Positions 24,292-31,432 of a DNA stretch of 33,179 nt are shown here, piece by piece. Within the stretch, counting starts at the first letter, position 1. Each line of letters starts with the position of its first letter. Position numbers and translations under genes: made by a program. Under the pieces are notes generated by a model. It saw nothing but the letters and a program-made list of their open reading frames with translations. It was not told the origin of the DNA and did no database searches. The DNA comes from an uncultured Caryophanales bacterium (GTDB lineage: Bacteria; Bacillota_I; Bacilli_A; RF39; UBA660): contig CAMOID010000009.1 of NCBI GenBank assembly GCA_946615975.1, forward strand, positions 1 through 33,179, in the 5' to 3' direction.

Positions 24292-24413
24292 CAATTCAAG
24301 GGGGATTGGTAAAATATTTAATGGTTTGGGGTTCCGTTAAATGTGATATTTTCTAATTCTAATGAAGCATAGCATTGAGGACACCATGGAGTTTGACAAA
24401 ATGGTGCCTTTTT
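24292..24413 (+). ncRNA. Structured leader or small RNA from P1
   Basis: The roughly 120-nt transcript contains a long hairpin: AAAATAT (24311-24317) with ATATTTT (24346-24352) and TTAATGG (24318-24324) with CCGTTAA (24334-24340), separated by a five-base bulge ATGTG on the 3' side and closed by loop TTTGGGGTT. It ends in a terminator: CACCAT (24382-24387) with ATGGTG (24401-24406), a mismatch, then G-C, loop of 13 nt and TTTTT at 24409-24413. The 5' end (CGCAATTCAAGGGGGA) resembles that of the P2 transcript (CGCATAAGTTTGAGGGG). No known RNA class recognised. Confidence 0.6.
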
Positions 24414-24421
24414 GCTATTAT
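24393..24421 (+). promoter_or_regulatory. Sortase locus promoter P2, embedded in the P1 terminator
   Basis: Perfect -35 TTGACA, 17-bp spacer, -10 TATTAT. The -35 box lies in the loop of the terminator hairpin and the spacer contains its 3' arm and T tract. Start predicted near 24428. Confidence 0.8.
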
Positions 24422-24428
24422 ATACCGC

Positions 24429-24469
24429 ATAAGTTTGAGGGGTGTTCACCACTTTGTTTGAAAACTTAT
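24429..24469 (+). promoter_or_regulatory. Structured 5' leader of the sortase mRNA
   Basis: ATAAGTTT (24429-24436) pairs with AAACTTAT (24462-24469) and encloses a small hairpin GGTG-TT-CACC (24441-24450). It sits at the very 5' end of the P2 transcript and could protect the mRNA or act as a switch. No competing terminator is seen between it and the sortase ribosome site (AGAGGGGGA). Confidence 0.5.
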
Positions 24470-24505
24470 AGGTGATAAAAGAATAAAAAGAGGGGGATTA
24501 ATTCT

Positions 24506-25561
24506 ATGAAGAGGAAAAAGAGAAGAATAAGCAATGGTGCTATCTTCATCAATCTTCTTCCTTGTATTACAGTCCTAGGTATAGGTGGAGCAGTAGTATG
24601 CAAAACCTTTGGTGCTGATATTCTAGATTCTTATAATAATTGGAAACTAGAACATCAATTTGTATCAGGTAATGAATCTACATTTGATCTACCAGATATG
24701 CCTACTTGGGATGACATCAAAGCATTAATTGGTGACAAGGAAGAAAATGTTGCTAAAGAACCTGAAGAAGATATTATTGATTTTGATTCAAGTTCAACAG
24801 CAAGTTCTTCAGATTATGTTGAAGAACTTCCTGAGATTGAAGAAGAAATAGTAGAAGAAGAGCCAGAGCCTGTTATAACTCCTGAGTATACTTCATCAGA
24901 GTTATTAGACTCAGGCTATGAATTTTTGGATATCGATTTCGATGGCCTAAAAGAACAAAATGAAGATATTGTTGGTTGGATTGATGTTCCTGGAACAACA
25001 ATAAGTTATCCAGTAGTTCAAGGTGATGATAATGAATATTATCTACATCATGATCTAAATGGTAATAATTCAGCTAATGGAACAATCTTCATAGATTCAA
25101 GAGTTGATTTGGGATTAGGTGATGACTCAAGTACTGTTCAAGGAATGCCAATAGGTTTCTATGGACATCATATGAGATCAGGAAAAATGTTCCAACAACT
25201 TATGAAATTTAAACAAGATGGATTTGTTGAAAATAATCCATATGCAGTTTATTATTCACCTGAAGGTGTTTACAAGTTAGAATTCTTTGGTGATCAATAT
25301 GTTGCCGGAGATAGTGATGAAGGTTTATTTACTAATCAATTATTTGATGAAGAACAATTTAATGATTTCACAAATAATATTATAGATAATTCTTCATTCC
25401 AAACTGATGTAATACCTGAAATGGGTGATAAGATTGGATACTTAGTAACATGTACTTACGAAAGAGACAATTTAAGATATGCTGTTTGGTATAAAGCTGT
25501 TAAGCAATATACTAATGAAATCGATAAGCCAAATGATAATGTATTAACATTATCAAAATAA
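24506..25561 (+). CDS. srtB: Class B sortase
   Basis: Membrane-anchored transpeptidase that attaches surface proteins to peptidoglycan. 351 aa: basic N-terminus, membrane helix at about 11-33, an acidic Ser/Glu-rich linker (about 55-130) longer than usual, then the sortase fold. Catalytic residues: His221 in GFYGHHMRSGKMF, Cys316 in GYLVTCTYERDNLRY, Arg324. The GHHM and TCTYE motifs are those of class B. The two genes immediately downstream encode proteins ending in PKTGD signals and are the obvious substrates. Strong AGAGGGGGA ribosome site; transcribed from P1/P2. Confidence 0.95.
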   Translation: MKRKKRRISNGAIFINLLPCITVLGIGGAVVCKTFGADILDSYNNWKLEHQFVSGNESTFDLPDMPTWDDIKALIGDKEENVAKEPEEDIIDFDSSSTASSSDYVEELPEIEEEIVEEEPEPVITPEYTSSELLDSGYEFLDIDFDGLKEQNEDIVGWIDVPGTTISYPVVQGDDNEYYLHHDLNGNNSANGTIFIDSRVDLGLGDDSSTVQGMPIGFYGHHMRSGKMFQQLMKFKQDGFVENNPYAVYYSPEGVYKLEFFGDQYVAGDSDEGLFTNQLFDEEQFNDFTNNIIDNSSFQTDVIPEMGDKIGYLVTCTYERDNLRYAVWYKAVKQYTNEIDKPNDNVLTLSK

Positions 25562-25583
25562 TTAAAGAGGGAGAGTTTATACT

Positions 25584-26147
25584 GTGATAAGAGTTAGAGA
25601 AACAAGAAAAATCAGCTTACTAAAATTAAAAAAGATTTTAGCAACTGCTGGATTAATATTAAGTATGGGTTTAGCTGCTATTCCATCAACTCCAGTTTAC
25701 GCTGAAGAAGAAGTATTATTCGAAGATACTTCATCAGATGATGTAAATTTAGAAGATGCTGATAGTAACGGTGTTGAACAAACTAATGGTGATACTAAAG
25801 TAAAGAAAGAAAAAGAAAAGGTAAATAATGGATCTGTTGATACATCTAAGGATACAAAACCTAAAGATGCTAAAAAAGATGAATACAATGGTGATGATAA
25901 TGATTACTTTGATTCATATGATAAATCAAAAGATTCAGATCCTAATGGTGGAGAATATATAGATAGTGATGATGAATACACTAGAAAACATCCACCTGTA
26001 CCAAAAACTGGTGACAATCCTTGGATGCCTGTTGCAGGAGTAGGAGGAACCACAGCTGCTTTAATAGCACTATATGAAATAAGAAAAAAATTATCATTCA
26101 TGAAAAATCTAAATGTTGATGCAAAAGCATTAAAAAAAGTAAAATAA
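25584..26147 (+). CDS. Sortase-anchored surface protein A (PKTGD signal)
   Basis: 187 aa from a GTG start at 25584, placed after GAGGGAGAG exactly as the ATG of the next paralogue is. N-terminal signal peptide with a distinctive SLLKLKKILATAGLILSMG core, cleavage after VYA. The mature part is short, acidic and apparently disordered: [19 protein letters not shown], a Lys-rich stretch, then DTSKDT...YNGDDNDYFDSYDKSKDSDPNG. C-terminal sorting signal VPKTGDNPW, hydrophobic span and basic tail (RKKLSFMKN). No folded domain recognised. Mature part of about 100 residues to the motif: a wall spacer or small antigen-like protein. Confidence 0.88.
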   Translation: MIRVRETRKISLLKLKKILATAGLILSMGLAAIPSTPVYAEEEVLFEDTSSDDVNLEDADSNGVEQTNGDTKVKKEKEKVNNGSVDTSKDTKPKDAKKDEYNGDDNDYFDSYDKSKDSDPNGGEYIDSDDEYTRKHPPVPKTGDNPWMPVAGVGGTTAALIALYEIRKKLSFMKNLNVDAKALKKVK

Positions 26148-26179
26148 TAGAAACAAAGAAGAGGGAGAGTTGATATTAT

Positions 26180-26965
26180 ATGAAAAAAGTTAGAGAATCA
26201 AGAAAAGTAAGTTTATTAAAATTAAAGAAAATGTTAGCAACTGCTGGATTAATGTTAAGCATGGGTATGGTAGTAATGCCATCTGTTCCAGTTTATGCTG
26301 AAGAAGAAGTATTATTTGAAGATACTTCATCTGATGATGTTAATTTAGAAGATGCTGAAACACCAGCTGTTGAAGATACATTACCTGCTGGAACTGAAAC
26401 AACTCCAGCTACTACTGAAGAACCAGTTGTAGAACAAACTAATGGTCCAACAACTGAAACAAGAAGTGAAGAAACTGTTAATGATGGAACTGTAGATACA
26501 TCTAAGGATACAAATCCTGCAGATGCTGTTAAAGATCCATACAATGGTGATAATAATGATTATTTCGATGATTATGATAAATCAAAGGATCCAGATCCTA
26601 ATGGTGGAGAGTATATAGATAGTCCAAGTGAACCTGAAAGAAAAGGTTTAGTGCCAACACCTACACCAACTCCAACACCAACACCTACACCAACACCAAC
26701 ACCAACACCAACACCTACACCAACTCCAACACCTACACCAACTCCAACACCAACACCAACACCAACACCAACTCCAACACCAACACCAACTCCAGTTCCA
26801 AAAACTGGTGACAATCCTTGGTTACCTGCTGCTGGTGTAATCGGTTTAAGTGGTGCATTAGTTGCTTTATATGATTTAAGAAAGAGAGCATTATTTATTA
26901 AAAAAGTAACAAGTCTTGGTCAAGAAGATGTAGAAGAAATCGAAATTCATCCAAGATCTAAATAA
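26180..26965 (+). CDS. Sortase-anchored surface protein B with Thr-Pro repeat stalk
   Basis: 261 aa paralogue of the preceding gene. The same signal peptide ([19 protein letters not shown]), the same acidic block [19 protein letters not shown] and the same [28 protein letters not shown] block are present. Residues 160-205 are 23 uninterrupted Thr-Pro units, then VPKTGDNPW, a hydrophobic span and [11 protein letters not shown]. The repeat probably forms an extended, possibly glycosylated stalk through the wall. The tail beyond the basic residues is unusually long (about 20 residues, acidic), so the C-terminus reaches well into the cytoplasm before sorting. GAGGGAGAG precedes the ATG. Confidence 0.9.
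   Translation: MKKVRESRKVSLLKLKKMLATAGLMLSMGMVVMPSVPVYAEEEVLFEDTSSDDVNLEDAETPAVEDTLPAGTETTPATTEEPVVEQTNGPTTETRSEETVNDGTVDTSKDTNPADAVKDPYNGDNNDYFDDYDKSKDPDPNGGEYIDSPSEPERKGLVPTPTPTPTPTPTPTPTPTPTPTPTPTPTPTPTPTPTPTPTPTPTPTPVPKTGDNPWLPAAGVIGLSGALVALYDLRKRALFIKKVTSLGQEDVEEIEIHPRSK
26657..26794 (+). repeat. (ACACCA)n-type tandem repeat encoding 23 Thr-Pro units
   Basis: 138 bp of six-base units (ACA/ACT/ACC-like Thr codon plus CCA/CCT) without interruption. Synonymous changes are scattered but the period is strict. Such tracts change length by slippage or recombination, here always in steps that keep frame if whole units are lost or gained. Confidence 0.9.
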
Positions 26966-26967
26966 AT

Positions 26968-26996
26968 AAGAATGGATTAAAGTCCATTCTTTTTTA
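26968..26996 (+). terminator. Rho-independent terminator of the sortase operon
   Basis: AAGAATGGA, loop TTAAAG, TCCATTCTT, then T. Confidence 0.9.
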
Positions 26997-27080
26997 TTGT
27001 AAAGTCTTGTAAAAGAATACAATATATATACACTTACTTTATATTTATGTAGTAAAATGATTATATAGGAGTGGATTATT

Positions 27081-28073
27081 ATGCTTATTTTAGCTAAATC
27101 TATTCTAGGTTTAACATTAGGCTTTATAATAGCTATAATTACAGGTTTTATAGTTATTCCATTAATTAAAATGTTAAATGCTAGACAAACAGTAAGTGAA
27201 TATATTAATAAAAGACATCAACAAAAAAATGGAACACCTACAATTGGTGGATTAATATTTATATTACCTGTATTAATATCAATATTAGTATTAATTTTAA
27301 GAGGTAGTATTGAATGGAATCATAATTTAGTAATTGTTTTATTAGTATTTTTAGGTTATGGTGCATTAGGATTTGCAGATGACTTAAAAAAGATAATTGA
27401 ACATAATAATAGTGGATTAAGCGTAGCTGTAAAGTTCATTGCGCAACTAATTATAGCAATTGCATTCTATATTATTTATAAACAAAATGGTGGTATATCA
27501 ACATTAGAAGTATCATTATTAGGATTTAAATGGAATATGGGATGGGGCTATGCTATATTTATCTTATTCTTACTAGTAGGTACTACAAATGCTGTTAATA
27601 TAACAGATGGATTAGATGGTTTATGTGGTGGCTTATCAGTCATGGCTTTCCTTGCATATGGTGTTATAGCATGGGGTAGTGATTGGATTGTAGGATATGA
27701 ATCACTTGCAATATTCTCATTTATATTAGTAGGTGGTTTATTAGGATTCTTATTATTTAATGCACATCCTGCTCGAATATTTATGGGTGATACTGGATCA
27801 CTTGCTCTTGGTGGAGCACTTGCTACTATAGCAATTCTTACTCACCATGAATTATCATTAGCAATTATAGGTGGCGTATTTGTAATTGAAACATTATCAA
27901 GTATGATTCAAATAATAGCAATAAGAAAGTTTAATAAAAAGGTATTCTTAAAAGCTCCAATTCATCATCATTTTGAAGAATTAGGATGGGCTGAAACAGA
28001 TATAGTAAGAGTATTCTGGGTAGTAGGATTCTTACTTGCTATGTTTGGTGTAATATACGGCGTATGGTTATAA
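27081..28073 (+). CDS. mraY: Phospho-N-acetylmuramoyl-pentapeptide-transferase
   Basis: Integral membrane enzyme making lipid I from UDP-MurNAc-pentapeptide and undecaprenyl phosphate. 330 aa with about ten helices. Conserved segments: GTPTIGGLIF, FADDLKKI (active-site Asp pair), NITDGLDGLCGG, HPARIFMGDTGSLALGG and the HHHFEELGW loop. GGAGTGG precedes the ATG. It stands alone between the sortase operon and a convergent gene, not in a division/cell-wall (dcw) cluster. A near-perfect hairpin with T tracts on both strands separates it from the convergent gene. Confidence 0.97.
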   Translation: MLILAKSILGLTLGFIIAIITGFIVIPLIKMLNARQTVSEYINKRHQQKNGTPTIGGLIFILPVLISILVLILRGSIEWNHNLVIVLLVFLGYGALGFADDLKKIIEHNNSGLSVAVKFIAQLIIAIAFYIIYKQNGGISTLEVSLLGFKWNMGWGYAIFILFLLVGTTNAVNITDGLDGLCGGLSVMAFLAYGVIAWGSDWIVGYESLAIFSFILVGGLLGFLLFNAHPARIFMGDTGSLALGGALATIAILTHHELSLAIIGGVFVIETLSSMIQIIAIRKFNKKVFLKAPIHHHFEELGWAETDIVRVFWVVGFLLAMFGVIYGVWL

Positions 28074-28076
28074 AAA

Positions 28077-28102
28077 AAAGAAGGTTTAAAACCTCCTTTT
28101 TA
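28077..28102. terminator. Bidirectional terminator between mraY and the convergent gene
   Basis: AAAAGAAGGTTT and AAACCTCCTTTT (one A-C mismatch), with A and T runs on both sides, so it can serve both strands. Confidence 0.75.
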
Positions 28103-28678
28103 TTTTTCAAATTTTTTTGTTAAACTTATACCAGTTTCTAGATCTTTTGTAATTGAATCATTTACTGTTTCAATATTATCATCATGGAATACTACAATTC
28201 CTGATTTAGTTTCTTTTAATGATTCACCATAATATCTTATTAAGTTAGCAGTAACTTTATGTTCAAGATATTTATTCATTCTTTTTAATAATTTAATAAT
28301 TCTTTCATAGTCGAATTTCTTATCATCAAAACCAAAATCACATACACTTTCAATGTTTGCAATTCTAGCTCTTTCATTTTGATCTAAACTATATTGTTGA
28401 GCAACTCTGTTTGTTAATAAGTAAACTTCATCTCTATAAACATCTCTTAATCTTCTATTAAAACTATTTGCATCAGTTAAACTTATATAGAAATCTTCAT
28501 CTAATGTTTTTAAGAATAAATCTTTATAAATAGACATGGTTTCTAATTTATCTCCAGGTCTAACTTTAGCAATTTTATTACCAATATATAATTGATCATT
28601 GAAAATAGCTGATGTTCCTAAATATGAGGTAGAAACACCACGTGCTGTAGTTTTAGTTACTTCGTTTAATTTTGTCAT
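28100..28678 (-). CDS. Hypothetical protein, 192 aa
   Basis: Not recognised. A soluble, charged, mostly helical protein without signal peptide or membrane span; it begins MTKLNEVTKTTARGVSTSYL and contains RDVYRDEVYLLTNRVAQQY and LEHKVTANLIRYYGESL. No catalytic motif is evident. AAAGGGG precedes the ATG, and a near-consensus promoter lies upstream (TTGACT, 17, TATAAT on this strand). It is monocistronic. The clear promoter and ribosome site make it a real gene; the function is open. Confidence 0.8.
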   Translation of the reverse strand: MTKLNEVTKTTARGVSTSYLGTSAIFNDQLYIGNKIAKVRPGDKLETMSIYKDLFLKTLDEDFYISLTDANSFNRRLRDVYRDEVYLLTNRVAQQYSLDQNERARIANIESVCDFGFDDKKFDYERIIKLLKRMNKYLEHKVTANLIRYYGESLKETKSGIVVFHDDNIETVNDSITKDLETGISLTKKFEK

Positions 28679-28704
28679 ATGTCTAACCCCTTTACGTAAG
28701 ATAT

Positions 28705-28733
28705 ATTATAAATATTTGTTATCCTTTAGTCAA
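28705..28733 (-). promoter_or_regulatory. Sigma-A promoter of the 192-aa protein gene
   Basis: On the minus strand: TTGACT, 17-bp spacer, TATAAT. It abuts the 5' edge of the ABC pseudogene on the other strand. Confidence 0.78.
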
Positions 28734-28739
28734 ATTATT

Positions 28740-28959
28740 TCTACAATATTAGCACTATTAATTGGTTTTACTTCAGGTACTACAGTAACTGAGATAGGTA
28801 ACCATTGTTCAAAGTTATAATTTATTACCTCATTATACTGCTATAGAAAATATTATATTATCAATGGATATTAGTAATGTTAAAGTTAAAGATAAAAAGA
28901 AAAAAGCTTTAGAATTAATGTCTAAAGAAAATAAGATAAATAAAAAGAAATCTATTTAG
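28740..28959 (+). pseudogene. Degraded fragment of a MacB/LolD-type ABC ATPase
   Basis: Two frames together read like the N-terminal part of an ABC ATPase. Frame 1 (28740-28799) gives STILALLIGFTSGTTVTEIG, resembling the end of Walker A (KSTLLxLLxGxxxPTSG). Frame 2 (28801-28959) gives TIVQSYNLLPHYTAIENII followed by LSMDISNVKVKDKKKKALELM, the Q-loop region of the family (VFQSYNLLPHLTALENV). The frames meet at an extra A near 28800. The glycines of Walker A are missing, and the frame stops before signature and Walker B. No start codon with a ribosome site is present. It is a relic of an ABC transporter gene cut short on both sides. Confidence 0.7.
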
Positions 28960-28974
28960 TAGATTTCTTTTTAA
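28944..28974. terminator. Bidirectional terminator at the end of the zinc-ribbon protein gene
   Basis: AAAGAAATCTA, loop TTTAG, TAGATTTCTTT (11 bp), with T tracts on both strands. It contains the stop of the minus-strand gene and of the pseudogene. Confidence 0.85.
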
Positions 28975-29596
28975 TTTCTATTGTCTTTAATATTTTGTTT
29001 ACTTCATTAGTAATTTGTTCATTCATTTCATAGTTATTAGTGTAATTAACTGTTATATGATAATATTCATCATTTAACATGAATAAATAACTATATGAAG
29101 TATCTGATGCATATGTCTTTGCTGAAATTTCTCCAAGTTTAGAATCTAAACATTCATTAGCTTCTAATAATTGTTTATATTCTGTAATATCTATATTTCT
29201 AAATGTTATATTAATTGCAGCATTTTCTATTAAGAAAATAGTACTTGTTGCTGATCCAAATGAATCAGTGTAATAAAGTTTAATATTATTAAAAGTAAAT
29301 TCATGCTTTGTTTCTTTATCTACTACTATTTGAGTAGTAGTAATAGGTTCATCTTTTAAATCACTTTTAGTATCTTTAATTGAATAAAGTAATAAACCAG
29401 CAAGAGCAATAACTGCTGCTATAATAAGTGTAGGAAATACATAATCATGATTTCTTTTTTCTTCTTTTAATTCTTTATCAAGATTATCTAAGTCTTTTTT
29501 ATTTTTTACGATAATATTATTTTCATTATCAAATTTACACTTTTTACATATTAGAGAATCTTCATCGAGTAAAGTATGACATTTTTTACAATACAT
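28952..29596 (-). CDS. Zinc-ribbon membrane protein of unknown function
   Basis: 214 aa. N-terminal zinc ribbon MYCKKCHTLLDEDSLICKKC (two CxxC pairs), a charged linker, one membrane helix at about 50-67 (FPTLIIAAVIALAGLLLYS) and an extracellular domain of about 140 residues. Zinc ribbon inside with one span and an outer domain is common among uncharacterised Bacillota proteins. GGAGTGATTT precedes the ATG. It is divergent from the envelope operon at 29732, with which it shares a compact promoter region. Confidence 0.8.
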   Translation of the reverse strand: MYCKKCHTLLDEDSLICKKCKFDNENNIIVKNKKDLDNLDKELKEEKRNHDYVFPTLIIAAVIALAGLLLYSIKDTKSDLKDEPITTTQIVVDKETKHEFTFNNIKLYYTDSFGSATSTIFLIENAAINITFRNIDITEYKQLLEANECLDSKLGEISAKTYASDTSYSYLFMLNDEYYHITVNYTNNYEMNEQITNEVNKILKTIEIKKKSTK

Positions 29597-29624
29597 TTTA
29601 AATCACTCCAATCTCTATAAATAT

Positions 29625-29654
29625 AGTATAACAAATGAAAAATACTTATGTAAA
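29625..29654 (-). promoter_or_regulatory. Promoter of the zinc-ribbon protein gene
   Basis: On the minus strand: TTTACA, 18-bp spacer, TATACT with an extended TG. Divergent from the next promoter; the -35 boxes are 16 bp apart. Confidence 0.7.
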
Positions 29655-29670
29655 CGTACTAGACAGTATA

Positions 29671-29700
29671 TTTACTTGTAGTATATAGAGATGTTATAAT
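29671..29700 (+). promoter_or_regulatory. Promoter of the 29732-32060 operon
   Basis: TTTACT, 18-bp spacer, TATAAT with extended TG (TGTTATAAT). Confidence 0.72.
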
Positions 29701-29731
29701 TTACATAGAATAGAGAAAGTTGGTAATTAGT

Positions 29732-30793
29732 GTGAAAAAATATTTATTTGTTATAGTTTTTTCTTTAATTATTTTATTACCTACAAAAGTATTAGCTTCT
29801 GGTAATACAAGTGTTGTTATTAGTTGTAGTGAAGCATCAGTGGGTGAAACTTTCACATGTGATCTACATGGATATTTAGGAGATGCATATGTAAGTTATA
29901 TTTCTGCTAAATATGATATTAGTTCTATATTTGTATTAAATGATTTTAAATTTGCAGAAGGACTATCTGGTAGTTATGAATCTAATATGTTACAAATAAA
30001 TTCAGATCATGCTTTAAATGGACAATTCTTAATTGGTACTTTTGAATTAAAAGCAACTAGAGAAGGAATAGGTTCTATACTTGTTCAAAACGTTGAATTT
30101 GTTAACAATGATTCTACATATACAGCAGGAGCTAATAGAGTAGATATACAAGTAAGTGCATCTAAAACTACTGTATCTATTCAAACTGAATCTGATTTAG
30201 ATGTTCCAATGTTAAATAATTTATATATAGTTGGTTATCCAATAGAATTTGATAAAAGAAATAGACATTATACTATTGATGTTCCATATGATTTAGATGA
30301 ATTATATATCATGGCAAATGCTTTTGAAGGATATTCAATAGAAGGAATAGGTATTGTTAAATTAAATAAAAAAGGTACTACTGAAATAAATATAGTTGTT
30401 AAAAAAGATAATTATATTAGTAATACTTATACTATTAAAGTAAGAAAAACATATAAGAATATTCTTTGGTATGCTATAACTGGTGCTTTATTCTTAGCAT
30501 TAATAGCTGTTATTATATTATCTTATATAAGTAAGAAGAAAGTAGTAGAAAGTATTTATAAAGATAATCCAGAATTACATAAGAGAACTAAAGAAGGAGT
30601 ATTAATGAATGGTCAAATGGTTAATGTAAGTGCAATACCAGTTAAGACTAATAATGAATCATTTAGAGCAGTTAATACATCTAATTTAATGGATAAACAA
30701 GAAGAAAAGAAAGTAGTTAAGAAAGTACAAGTAGTAACTACTAAAAAAGAAGAACATAAAGTTAATACTTTAGATTTAACTAATAAAAAATAG
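29732..30793 (+). CDS. Membrane-anchored surface protein with cohesin-like and cadherin-like beta-sandwich domains
   Basis: 353 aa from GTG 29732 (a TTG four codons earlier is the alternative). Signal peptide, then a domain of about 130 residues starting GNTSVVISCSEASVGETFTCDL, whose layout (AxxGETFTCDL, FVLNDFKFAEGL, LIGTFELKATREG) recalls cohesin-type carbohydrate-module receptors. At about 165-245 lies a cadherin-like beta-sandwich domain: NNLYIVGYPIEFDKRNRHYTIDVP...NTYTIKVRK. A membrane helix (about 252-272) and a basic cytoplasmic tail of about 80 residues follow. First gene of a three-gene operon. The cohesin likeness is tentative, the cadherin-like domain clearer. Confidence 0.8.
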   Translation: MKKYLFVIVFSLIILLPTKVLASGNTSVVISCSEASVGETFTCDLHGYLGDAYVSYISAKYDISSIFVLNDFKFAEGLSGSYESNMLQINSDHALNGQFLIGTFELKATREGIGSILVQNVEFVNNDSTYTAGANRVDIQVSASKTTVSIQTESDLDVPMLNNLYIVGYPIEFDKRNRHYTIDVPYDLDELYIMANAFEGYSIEGIGIVKLNKKGTTEINIVVKKDNYISNTYTIKVRKTYKNILWYAITGALFLALIAVIILSYISKKKVVESIYKDNPELHKRTKEGVLMNGQMVNVSAIPVKTNNESFRAVNTSNLMDKQEEKKVVKKVQVVTTKKEEHKVNTLDLTNKK

Positions 30794-30802
30794 AGGTGTT
30801 TT

Positions 30803-31432
30803 ATGAGTATAGTAATATTATTACTAATAATTCCAGTATTCTCTGTAGGTTTAGTATTATATATTACTAATCTATATGAATTTTTTGTAACAGGTAATTT
30901 TAATGAATTATTATTTATAATTAGTATGAGTATATCTGTTGTAACAGGTTATTTTATACCAGGTTTATTTGTAAATTTAATTAAATCTAACAAAATAAAA
31001 TACTTAAATAATAAAAATAAGTATTTAATTATTAGCAATTATATCTCTTTAATACTATTATTTATGTTAGGTATAGCATTATTATATAGAGGTTTACTAA
31101 ATCTTAATTATGGACAATTAATATTTGGTATAGGAATTATATTCTTATTCTTCTATGGTACATATGCATATTTTATGCAATATGAAGAAGATGATTTCAT
31201 ATTAAAAGTTATTTATACAATGAATGGTTATAATGAATTACATTTTGTACGTGATGATATATCTATTATTTATTATACTGATAGTAATAAATATAAAGAA
31301 AATCAAAGATATGTACTTAAATATAATAAGTACATTAATAGTATAAAGAAAATAAATGGAATGGTATTAGGCGGTGAAACACATGAAAAAAACAACAAAG
31401 AAAAACACGAAAAAGAAACAAGTAGAGTATAA
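30803..31432 (+). CDS. Polytopic membrane protein of unknown function
   Basis: 209 aa with four predicted helices (about 3-21, 34-56, 74-95, 103-123) and a polar C-terminal part of about 85 residues, probably cytoplasmic (EEDDFILKVIYTMNGYNELHFVRDDISIIYY...). GAGGTG precedes the ATG, nine bases after the preceding stop. Its last 50 nt overlap the next gene in another frame, giving a highly charged C-terminus (KNNKEKHEKETSRV). Not recognised. Coexpression with two membrane-anchored proteins suggests one complex, which is inference. Confidence 0.78.
   Translation: MSIVILLLIIPVFSVGLVLYITNLYEFFVTGNFNELLFIISMSISVVTGYFIPGLFVNLIKSNKIKYLNNKNKYLIISNYISLILLFMLGIALLYRGLLNLNYGQLIFGIGIIFLFFYGTYAYFMQYEEDDFILKVIYTMNGYNELHFVRDDISIIYYTDSNKYKENQRYVLKYNKYINSIKKINGMVLGGETHEKNNKEKHEKETSRV

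Noticed and set aside
24321-24356. 11-codon frame MVWGSVKCDIF in the P1 leader, after an AAGGGGGA
   Set aside because: Spacing from the purine-rich site to the ATG is about 15 nt, too long, and the frame is within a stable hairpin. Kept only as a remote leader-peptide possibility.
26657-26794. Regular repeat that might be taken for a CRISPR array
   Set aside because: The period is six bases, there are no spacers, it lies in frame in a secreted protein gene, and no cas genes are near.
26572-26814. Minus-strand frame made of Val-Gly repeats
   Set aside because: It is the mirror of the Thr-Pro coding repeat on the plus strand, with no start site or ribosome site of its own.
28599-28820. 73-aa plus-strand frame opposite the start of the 192-aa gene
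   Set aside because: Its first part is antisense to a real gene and promoter; only the part after 28740 resembles a protein family, and that is broken by a frameshift, so it is described as a pseudogene.
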